Below are positions 34,451 to 44,700 of a stretch of 64,000 nt of DNA, piece after piece. The position numbers were made by a program, and so were the translations under genes. The notes below the pieces were generated by a model. It was not told the origin of the DNA, did not search any database, and saw only the letters and a list, made by a program, of their open reading frames with translations. The DNA comes from Lingula anatina (Eukaryota > Brachiopoda > Lingulata > Lingulida > Lingulidae), in assembly GCF_001039355.2 (NCBI RefSeq), contig NW_019774014.1, forward strand, positions 97,671-161,670, written 5' to 3'. The stretch's first letter is position 1. The number at the start of each line of letters is the position of its first letter.

Positions 34451-37266
34451 CTTATCGAACGTGGGTTCTGAAAGTGACTTTGTTAAAAGTTTAAGATTGC
34501 GTGCACGTTTTTTTTTTTTTTTTTTTCACTTTTTAAGATTTTAGCTCTTAATTTGTAAAGTTTCTCAACAAAAACATATGAAATATATGACTATTGCTTT
34601 TCTTAACCTGTATATTTTGACAGCTGTTTATTTACCATATTATATTATTGTGAATTGTATTAGGTAATAATATTGTCATAAAAAAGTTTATACGGGATAT
34701 TTAAATACTGTTTTCAACGTGCAAGGACATCTATAAGATAACATATTGAACTGGGAGTTATGACTGAAAATACCACACCCTTTTGTACACCTGATACATG
34801 AACTGTCCGTAACATGCATACCCAATGTATCATGTTTTAAAGGCTCCTTTCCTATTTTAGGTACCAAAGTGCCCCATACTGGTGAGAATACAGTTGAACC
34901 GATGTCTCCTGGTAAGAGTATTTATAAAGTCATTAAATTTTCCGATCTTTATCATAATAAAACTGAAAGCATTATTGCTTAAAGGACAATAGTCATATAA
35001 AAACCCATTTCTCGAATTTTGAAGATTCAACACTCAATCTATACACTAGAGGTATGTTTTAATCGATCCCCGCCATTTAAAAATTATAAAAACAATCCAT
35101 TAGTAGTAAAAAAGCGTTTTAGTAAACCTCACCTCAATATGCATAAACGAAGCAACAGATCTGGGTCACGTGGTACTGGGACGACAATGAGGATAAAGGT
35201 CTATGAGACCAAGAAGTTATAAAGAGACTTAACTGAGCTGCATGGTGCAAACAGACAGAATAATTTTGGAAAGTTGTGTTGAACGGAGTTGAGCAATTTT
35301 CTTTATGCCTCAGTGTGTTGCCGTGGGATTCACCAAATTTGCAGCACTCCTTGACTATCTTTCTTTGTCTGTGACGGTCTTCCGTGACTAACTTACTAAC
35401 TTCGGTGACAATAGTTGGGATGCTCGCGATCTCGGTCACCTCAGGTGTTTTAGATCATATCAAAAGCTGATAGTCTTTTAGATTGACTGTCATCAGTTGG
35501 CAAGCTTACTAATTGCTGATGCATTTTTAAATGCATTGTAGTTGACCAAGAGCTCGTTAACAATAAAACCTGTTAATTATGCACCGCTGCAATTCCCAAG
35601 CCAGGTAATAACAGGTATGAAACTCGTCTTGGTGGGCTTTCATATTTTTCAGTATATATCATTTATTTCATGGGGTAATTTTATTGATGGCACCTTATCA
35701 ATTTTATAGACATTTCTTTACATCTTTAGAAGTCACAGTGAAACAGTCGATTTGAGGGGGTACCTCTTATAAATTTTACTAAATGGTATAAAATATGTAT
35801 ATTTTCACCACTATTTTGTATTTTTTAAACCATTAATCATGTTAGACACGGTATACGTAATAAAAAAAACACTATTTCTAACAATTAACAGCTGTAAGGT
35901 GATCATTTGTAAATAAAAGTACATGGAAATGGGGATGGGACAACCTTTTTGACCGATGCTGTATATTTACATAAGCTTAAGAGGCATTAATAAATATTTG
36001 AATTAAAAAAAAGGTATTTAACGCAGGCCTGTAGCCAGCAATTTCAGAGAGGGGGGGGGGTCGTTTCCTGAAAAAGTGGATCTTTTGCCATAAAATCCTC
36101 ATGTACATAGATCAAATTTTACCCAGAGTGGACCTTTTCTTAGTAAAAAGGGTGATTCTTTTGAACCCCCCGAACCCCCCTGGCTACGGGCCTATAACGT
36201 AGTAGAAAATATTTCTGAAATGAGACGACCATATATGTATCTATATACTTCAGGGTTGATAGCAGGTATTGCTGTCGGATGTTTATTAGTGATCATCTTG
36301 GTAACTGTCGGCGTCGGCTTTTGGTGGAGGAGGTAAGAGCCCATTTGTCTTAAGGATTACCTGTGCATGTTATAATTCCAGTAATCAGACTTAAATCAGT
36401 TTAAAACATTACCATCGAATCTTCGCAATTCGTTATGGTGTGAATTTTGATAGGACCTATCAGTCGTATCCTTATAACATGACTTCTGTGGTATTTTTTA
36501 AAATAATTCGATTGGCAGCATGGAAGTATGCTTTATAACTCCTCCAAGTGTCGTATGTTTAGATAACATTTTAACCCAATTAAACTTCAAATTCTCTTTG
36601 GTCTAAGCAGGTATTTAACAATATCTCATTTAATTCAGGAAAAGAAAGACTAATACACATATCACCAAGGCCTCTGTTCCATATACCGACGAGGCAGCTG
36701 GGTCTTACTATGACCATGTTGCGACAGAAGACGGTCTGGTTTCCCAGACACCGAAAAGAGAAACTCGTCCTTATTACAAGGGATTGGTAACTAGGGCAGC
36801 TTACGATTCAAAACAGGCCAAACACGGCGAAGGAGCACAAACAGGATCTGCTGAAATTGATAACGTCACGAATGAAAACATCGTGGTAGGAGGCACAAAT
36901 GGCGTCGATGCTGGGTACAGAGTTTCAGACAGAAACAGCAACATGATAGGAAGCGGAATTTACGCAAGTATTGACCGCGATGATGGAGCAGATTTAAAAG
37001 CCGATTTCGGGCGAAGTTTTGGCACCTATTCCACTATGGATGACGTCAACGTTGTTCCTCAGTTTACGTCACTAGATGCTACCAAAAGCGACAATGCCAG
37101 TGGCAACAAAGTCACTGACAGCGCTTTAAGTGAAGACGACATTTCCCAACTTTATGGAAAAGTAGACATGGCAAAAAAGAAGAAGTATCGTCAGCAGCAT
37201 GAAGGAAATCCAGACGATACCATTGACGAAATAGAGATGACTGAAAATGATATATACGGGGAATGA
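29178..37266 (+). CDS. Lectin receptor D: two CTLDs, long stalk, TM, long acidic tail (intact)
   Basis: Exons: 29178-29292, 30548-30769, 30987-31175, 31437-31718, 31938-32108, 32556-32600, 33353-33427, 33562-33657, 34861-34911, 36254-36332 and 36639-37266. All are GT-AG and all phases agree, giving 650 residues. Signal peptide; CTLD1 (SCRNSTCYHLN, VWLGGKE, QQPD, WVD, ICE); CTLD2 (AVCKGSH, WLCREAGGKLL, YYWIGL, ACLALEG, MKDC, YICE); four Thr/Ser/Pro stalk exons of 45, 75, 96 and 51 bases; TM (GLIAGIAVGCLLVIILVTVGVGFWW); and a tail of about 208 residues. The tail starts with RKRK and has YYDHV, YYKGL, IYASI, YSTM, LYGKV, a KKKK basic patch and the terminal ENDIYGE. The first base of exon 31938 adds GDT before the CTLD2 segment compared with its paralogues. 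It is the reference copy of the C/D subfamily. The ligand is unknown. Confidence 0.88.
32330..32497. mobile_element. Foldback family 4 relic in gene D, intron before exon 32556
   Basis: It has the inverted arms TTTTTTCTTCATTCAACAGC and GCTGTTATTTGAAGAAAAA, the inner pair AATATTGAAATTGT / ACAATTTCAATATT, and the end ATTCTTATAACATAACACAGC. The last is the inverse of the left end of 18468-18877. The homologous gene C intron lacks it. Confidence 0.65.
33897..34680. repeat. Intronic tandem duplication with (AAT)n arrays in gene D
   Basis: A unit starting CACAATTTTGTTT, running through ACCACCACTAATAAT(n) and TTATCGAACGTG to TTTACCATATTATATT, is present twice: about 33897-34336 and 34337-34680. Gene C has one unit (about 25407-25800). 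The first copy carries a further (TAATTA)n run at 34008-34040. A (TATAT)n run is at about 34218-34243. Confidence 0.8.
34970..35960. other. About 1 kb of extra DNA in the gene D intron between exons 34861 and 36254
   Basis: Homology to the gene C intron stops near 34968 and returns near 35955 (TATATTTACATAA). In between, D has about 990 bases where C has about 230 unrelated bases. No terminal repeats, no poly-A tail and no convincing coding frame are seen; an open frame on the minus strand at 35134-35439 has no recognisable domain. It may be an unrecognised insertion, or ancestral sequence deleted from C. Confidence 0.5.
36024..36194. mobile_element. MITE, family 6 (171 bp), in gene D with an empty site in gene C
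   Basis: The ends are CAGGCCTGTAGCCAG and CTGGCTACGGGCCTA (13 of 15 paired). TAACG is duplicated at 36019-36023 and 36195-36199. The gene C intron has the single ATTTAACGTATTAG, the unfilled site. The inside has a GGGGGG run and AACCCCCC near the two ends. Confidence 0.8.
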
Positions 37267-37469
37267 ACAGTAGTAGGCCTATGTTTTGTATGATTGAATG
37301 ATTAAAAAGCCAGTTTACACTGGTTACACTCCTCAAAAACTGCCAGTATACCTATAAAATGCTTTACAATAAATCTGCTATCCGCATAGTAGTATGCCTT
37401 ATTGTATTATGCAAACTCCAATATATTCTGACCCGACAAAATACTTAAGGAATATGCCTGGCCTCTCTT

Positions 37470-37505
<36 letters not shown>

Positions 37506-37514
37506 CATAGTAAC

Positions 37515-37717
37515 NNNNNNNNNNNNNNNNNNNNNNNNNNNNNNNNNNNNNNNNNNNNNNNNNNNNNNNNNNNNNNNNNNNNNNNNNNNNNNNNNNNNNN
37601 NNNNNNNNNNNNNNNNNNNNNNNNNNNNNNNNNNNNNNNNNNNNNNNNNNNNNNNNNNNNNNNNNNNNNNNNNNNNNNNNNNNNNNNNNNNNNNNNNNNN
37701 NNNNNNNNNNNNNNNNN
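37515..37717. other. Assembly gap (203 N) inside a poly-T tract
   Basis: Poly-T and CATAGTAAC stand on both sides of the N run. TCATAGTAACC is therefore probably the same sequence counted twice, and the true gap may be shorter or absent. Confidence 0.95.
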
Positions 37718-38676
37718 TTTTTTTTTTTTTTTTTTTTTTGTTCATAGTAACCACTTACCAGCACTGTATTAAATTCCAAGTTAAAAAGTACGCTACAATT
37801 ATACGATTAGCATGTGAATATTGAGCAGGGGCATTAGTAAGATTAACTTCTAAGGGATTGCCGGCTATTTGAGGAGAGAATAGGTAAAAAAATGAGATGA
37901 GAAAAACTTTACAAAGAATGAAATGCAACGGCTGGGTCAAAATCGTCACCGTGCTCCGTAGAGCAAAAGAGCAAACTGACCAGCAGTATTATCACGATGC
38001 CTTTTAAATTCGTCGTGAATAAAATATGATTTGATAAGATTGGTCTACGTTAGTCTAAAGTATTTCCAGACAGTTAAGTGTTTACATTGAAATCGAGACT
38101 GTTGAGATTTAAGCTTCTCTGACAATATTGAATTACACGATTAGTTTTGACAATGATTTCATGATCGATTTTGTCCAGGAATAACCGCCTTGGCTTATCG
38201 TATATTATCATAATTGTCTCTTCGTATTCTTTTAAACATATTTTTTGTATTTTCAGAGGTTTTCAGGCTTTTTTTTCATTAATTTATAATAAAGTATTAC
38301 TTAAAAATAGACAATCTCGGTTGCAAATGTATATTTTAGTACAAAACATCCTTTTTGATACTGTTCTTTTTTATAATTGCTTATTATTCCAACATGCTTA
38401 TTTGATTTGATTACTTGTTTACAATTTTGTTATTTCACTTCTTTGTAAAAAGAGGACAAATAGCAGTTAGATTTCACACAATTGCCGCAAGTTGTACTGC
38501 TTCTGTAATCGCAAACCGATTATCAAGAAATAAAGATAAATGTTGATTGTTAAACTACATGTATTAAAGCGTTGTTGCTAATACATATCTAAATCTACGG
38601 CTTTGGTCGGGACAGGTTAATGGGAATATTATTTTTCAAAACCTTCTACTCTTTACCAACGGTAAATAAACTGATA

Positions 38677-39028
38677 TCGGGATTTAGGTACATGAGCCAT
38701 AATAACACACAGCTTACCATTAATTTCGTGTTTCATAGATCATCATTGACATTTGAGGTACACTATACGTATCAGCAATTGAAAATGTCCAGATCTCATA
38801 TTTTTTCCTAAATATCCTGCACAGCTACTGATGATTCCCACCTTTATTATNGCCTTATATACGGATTTAGGTACATGAGCCATAATAACACACTGTTTAC
38901 ATCGATTTCATGTTTAATAGATCATCATTGACGTTTGAGGTATACTATACGTATCAGCGATTGAAAATGTCCAAATCTCATATTTTTTCCTAAAGATCAT
39001 GCACAGCTACTGATGATTCCCTTTATTA
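38677..39028. repeat. Two direct copies of about 170 bp around a single N
   Basis: Copy 1 is 38677-38848 and copy 2 is 38864-39028, with scattered substitutions. The single N at 38852 marks a scaffold join, so these are probably overlapping contig ends from two haplotypes. Confidence 0.75.
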
Positions 39029-40654
39029 TTGAAACTATAGAACCTATCAACTAGATGTCATATTTCCTTCTGATACATGGGCGGCCTAAATTTGTTAAGA
39101 ACAAAGTACAGTCCGTAGGAACCCAAGTGCAGAAACGGTTCGTGCAATGGTCATCAAGTCATAACGAACATTATTATAATATCTTAAACGAAACTGAATT
39201 TTCAGTTGTTGGAATGAAACACGTCGTTCCTGTCACCGGGAGCCGACACAAATAGATTTTTCATACAACAAATCATAGGCTTCTTGTTCAGCAGATCCGA
39301 TTAGTGAAGATACGGCCACAAGCCTTGTGTACGCCCTTCAGCAGTAAGTGCTTAAAACATGCACGGATCCTGAGCGGAAGAACATTCTGAACGTTTTCTC
39401 CGCATTTCTCCCACGTATTTGCATAATCGCGTACGTTTTCTCATGACATATCATTATAACAGTCTCGTTTAAGTTTTTTTTTTCAATCAAAACTGTCGAC
39501 AATTTTTTCTGTAGGGTCATTCACACTAAGACAAAAACAGAACAACAAAATAGTTTTCCAATTTGTATTTACAATATATAACACAGAGAGAAACGTTTTT
39601 TCATCATTATATGAAATATATGTACAGTATATGCAATATTTGATACAAATGTTCTCTGCAAAAAGAAATAAAGTTGAAAGGTTAAAAGATATTAATCTCA
39701 CTGTCAACATCCTGACTCGTATCTTTTTTTTTGCGAATAATCAAAGAAATTACTTGAAACAAATGATTTCTTCACGGCATGTCACATAAATTTACAAATA
39801 AAGTTCTAAATAAAATTTAAGAGAGTCAAACTAAAATAGTACGTTTATGCTAACTACAATTTCTCGCAAAAAAAAAAAACTTTAAAGAAAAAAGTAAAAA
39901 AGAAAAAACTCAATTCTTTTCATCTTTTGTCTGTGGCTGAGCATGTTTGTGTAACATATAGCGAAGACTATCTCTCCATAGAAAACTACCAAACCTGTAT
40001 CAGTCAGAATTGCTCAAATAAAGTCCTTATTTGTACAAAACTTAATAATAAAACTTAAATAATAATCATAATAATGCATAGAGTTTTAAAGGGAAAAACT
40101 TCTCTGAATACTTATGATCCTCTTTGTGGTTTTAACCAATAAATAAATTATATTAACTTAAAAAGTACTTCTTGATACTAGTCATCTGTTAGATACCTTA
40201 CTCAATTAGATCTTGTTTAAATTAGTCATATTTAATATAACAACTTATAGTAACATATATACTAGACTGTCCTCACATTATCTTACTGCAACTAAATGAA
40301 ATACTAAGAGTCTTGGAAAATGAAAGTAATAACATTCTATTACTCATGTCATAGGCCAAAATGCACATTACCGTGCATTCCAATTTGACCTATATCTAGC
40401 AACTTGCTATCTTCTGTTTTAGCTTTGAGCAACACAGTACAAAAAGGCTGCAGAAGTAAACATCAAACTGAGACCTAGGGATAGATTTAGAATACAACAG
40501 ACCATACAAAAGAAAATACCAGAGACACAGTACGAGGAGCTAAAACAAAATAACCCACTAGTTAATCAAGTTACTGTAATTGTAAAGAAGGGGGAACTTA
40601 ATAAAATGAGTTGAAAATATGGATAAATGTCAATAAAGGTACAGACAGTGAAGC
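39029..40654 (-). other. Downstream flank and probable 3' UTR of PCF11
   Basis: AT-rich, no open frame of interest. On the minus strand an AATAAA occurs at about 39022-39027, consistent with a 1.6 kb 3' UTR, but the true end of the transcript cannot be seen. Poly-A/T tracts lie near 39475 and 39869. Confidence 0.4.
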
Positions 40655-41741
40655 CTATGGTCCTTCAGCTTTTACTGCAGTTTCTGGCTCTGCTTTGATA
40701 GCAACAGAGTCCTCAGTCTTGTCACCCTGTGACTCCTGGGAATTTCTGGCTGGGGCAACAGACTGTTCTTCCTTGGTCTTTACCTTCTCAACCTTCACCT
40801 CCACACCCGGGGTGTCAGTCTTTGTCTCTTCCTTGCTGGCCTCAGCTGCCACTGCTGTAGAACTACTGGTCACCTCCTGCTTCCCACTTCCCTCAGCTGT
40901 CCCATCAGCTGTGTCCATTGGCTCTTCTTTCACTGTCACTACAGTGCTGCCATCTTCAGTTGGTTTAACACCATCACTGCTAATATCTGTGGGCTCTGTT
41001 TTCACCTCAGTCCCTGCACCACCAGCCTGGGTCTCTCCACCCTGGTCACTGCCCTGAGCACTCACTGACTCCTCCTTGACCACGCTCTTGCTGACCCCTG
41101 TCTTGTCATCCTCACCGTGTCCAGTGGGGGCCAGAGACTCTGCCCCCTGTTGTCCAGCTGGATTGGCCAGTGTGAAGTAGCTGCCAGATGAAGACATGGA
41201 CAGTGGACTGGTTGGTGTGGAGCCACCAGCAAACCCACCCTGTGGGAACAAGGAAGAAATGCTTTAACTTACTGTGTTATAAAATGTCGTTTCTGGGTTA
41301 CAGGCATACAGCTTAATAATTACCAACACTTTTTAGTGTTCAAGTTTAAGGAGGATATGGCCTTATCTACACTGCCATCATATACCAAACCATTAATCTT
41401 AATTTTATTTTTAACCAGAATGCTTTATTACATAAAATAAATATCCTGCTGCTTTTTTTCCTCTAGAGGAAATAATGACTGAAAGTCTCACCTCTTTTGG
41501 GTCTTCATAACAAACTGGGTGATAAGTCTGCAAAAACAACAAATACAAAATATACAAACTTATCCATACAAGTGCTGTAAATTAACAACTACAACACTAT
41601 TTCAATATGATGCCTTGTTTTAAGATTTAACAAGACTTGTACATGAATATGTTCTATACAGTTATAATAACTTTTTTTAGTTCAAGAAGACAACAGGAAA
41701 ATTTGTTTATATCTCTTATTAAATAATAATAATAATAATAA

Positions 41742-41789
<48 letters not shown>

Positions 41790-44700
41790 CACTTTTTTGA
41801 AGTTATCCAAAACAAACATTTGTTATCCCAGAATCTTTGTTTGAACACAATATCAAAATACAAAATACAGTGAAGTAATACATTAGTTTTGAAGTGCAGT
41901 GTACCTTTCCATTGATCCTAATAGCATCCTTGAGGTGCCACTCCTCTGCTTCCTCATCCCAAAACTGCTCAAATGGATCATGGCACACATCACAGATCTG
42001 AATGCAGAGAAATTAATTTAAAAAATTGAAATTTATCTTAAAAGCCTAAAACTTTTGAAGGCATGCTACTGACAAACACAGTATTCAAAAGATGTAGCTT
42101 GTCCTTAAAAGTTCCACTGAAATGGATAGCTATTTTCAATTTACTTCCTCAAAATTTTAAAAATGCAACAAAATTGTTACCAATTTCCAATCAATCTGCC
42201 TTAAAATATTTTCCACTGTGAGTCTTTACAGCACAATACCAATCTCAATGTTACCAATTTCCAATCAATTTGCTTCAAAATACATGACATTCTATCATAT
42301 TTGGCCAGACAAGAAATGTCTCTTACATCATCAGACTCATTGCCTGTCGCTGCAGGACAGCTGATGGGTTCTGCTCCTACCACAGCTGGGTTGGCACCAA
42401 CACTCTCCACACCTCCACCTCCACCCTGGTCAAAGAAACTCAGGGCACCTGTTTCATAAATGGATGACAAATAAATTTGTGGCAAAATAATATGATGTAA
42501 AGTTTAGTACTGTAGAAAATCTGTGTGGCATTTATAGATGAAGGCCAATTCTGTAGATATATATCAAAGTAATGATTTTGCACAAAAAAATTGGCAAGGC
42601 TAGCTTTTCAGTACAAATTTGAACAACATGTTATCATAAGCTTTCAAGTATTCTTCTACTAACAGAGCAGGAAAGGATTTCAGTTTTGATTTACACTAAC
42701 ATTCCTTAACTGAATCTAAGCAAAACGATTATTCCTGGCCAAATTCTTAATTGCAGCTTATGGTGGATATGACAGTGGTTACTATTCAACTTACCCGTCT
42801 CCTCATCATCCACTATTTCTTCATACTGAATCCAGTCCTACAAGTACAAGTTATAACATGGTTTAAGTCAATATGATACTGACAACTTAAAATGCTTGTC
42901 AATGGAACACATCAACTTTCTCAGTAGGACTGATCTTATGATGTTTACAAAGAAAAAATACAACCCAGTGAAATATCTATTAATGGCATAGCCTCTTTCT
43001 AACCCTAACCTCATTACCAAAGTGAAACGACACTATCTAAATAATTTCTGGCATGAATAATAATAATCATAAAACATTTTTCAACAAATATTTGTAGTTT
43101 TCCTACAATACTGCACTGTTGGCATACTCACATGCATCTCATAGTACCACTTCCTGTGTTTGGCCACCTTGGCGTCCTCTTTCTCCTTTTTATTCTGGCG
43201 GAAATGCCAGTCCAAGTGCTCGCGGTACTTCTCTGTATTCTCCACAGCAAAACGCACAGCACAGGATGAACACTGAATACCCTGGTATAGCCTCTGAATG
43301 ACTCCTTTATGCTTCCTGGAGGTATGACAATATAATGATAAATAAAAAATAAATAAATATCCAATAAACAGTGTTGTCAATGGAAAAGGGAAAATAATCT
43401 TTTCACCACATTACCTGAATCTGATGAAAACAGAATAATGCATTGTTTTACTAATTGTTTTTCAAATTCATTTGCAAGTGTTAAATTCAGAGCAATGAAA
43501 GGGATCCTTACTCTTTCATGTCCTCTGTCTTGAATGCTGTGAGGTCTGGGACATCTTCCAGCTTCTCATTAATGCCTTCAGCCTCCTCTTCTTTCTACAA
43601 GATATCAGAAAAGTAACCATATAACTCAGTTATGAACATAAAATGCTAAAATCAATATTGAAATACCTATATTTCACTTCTCATTCACATCAAGCTATCT
43701 TGCAAGTGGTATTGTCAAATTTGAAAATTTTTAACAGGCACATTCTCCAAGGCCATGAAATAATGACCACAGTAAATATTTATTCTAGTACCTTTTCTTC
43801 CTGTGTCTGTTCCTTCTTATCAGACTTGATAATGCCAGCAGAAAGCAGTTTGCTGAACAGGTCATTGACATCTATCTGACTGTGGATCTGGGGCTGGGGC
43901 TGTGGTTGCTGTTGCATAAATGGTACACCTAGAATGAAAATATGGAAATATCAAAGACAATCTGCACTAAGTTGGAACTCCAAACTCCACTTCTGAGGAC
44001 AAAGATTCCGTGCCCAAACAGAACATCTAAAATAAACTATACAAAAGCAATTTAACAATTTTTTTCATTGATATCTTCCCTGCAGCTCTGATTCAGTAGT
44101 CTTACAATCACAATGTTATGTAAGGCATCTTGCTTAATCTAACTTTGATCACATGGCAATTATACACCGGCCAAGCAAATACTATAATGGCCAAATTCAA
44201 GCCAAACTCACCCATCTGTGACATGAAAGGCTGTCCCATCATGGCCTGGAATGGCATCATGCCCTGTCCTGGCATCATCCCCTGCATGCCCATCATGGCT
44301 CCTGGCATCATCATGCCCTGCATGCCCATGACAGCCTGCAGGTTCATCATGCCACCAGGCTGCTGATTTCCCTGCTGCTGCTGTCCCATGGGCCTCACAC
44401 CCTGAGGACCCATGCCTGGTTTATTGAACTGTGGACCATCCTGGGGACCCCTACTGCGGTACTCCTCATATCTGTCTCTGCGCTGTCCTCTACCAGTCCC
44501 AGGCATGTTGGGACGATTATCAGGGTGCCCTCGACCTGCACCAAGGTGGAAACCACCACCACCACCACCTCTGCCCCCACGGAAGCCACCCCCAGGAAAC
44601 TGGTCCCTGTTTTGTGGTGGACCCTGCTGATGGGGTTTGTTGACCTGGGTCTGGAAGACAGGACCCCAGCCTGGGTCTGTGTCCTCTGGGTTGGCCAGCT

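Larger units (their letters stand above)
37267..39028. other. Intergenic region with assembly gap and a short repeated segment
   Basis: The 3' flank of gene D leads into poly-T, an N gap (37515-37717) and more poly-T. 38677-38848 and 38864-39028 are near-identical (landmark GATTTAGGTACATGAGCCAT through CACAGCTACTGATGATTCCC) and are separated by a single N at 38852. No gene is seen. Confidence 0.8.

Noticed and set aside
35134-35439. 101-codon frame on the minus strand in a gene D intron
   Set aside because: No recognisable family, no homologue in gene C, and no promoter or splice context.
40611-41057. 148-codon plus-strand frame opposite the PCF11 C-terminus
   Set aside because: Antisense shadow of the strongly biased Glu/Lys/Ser coding exon.
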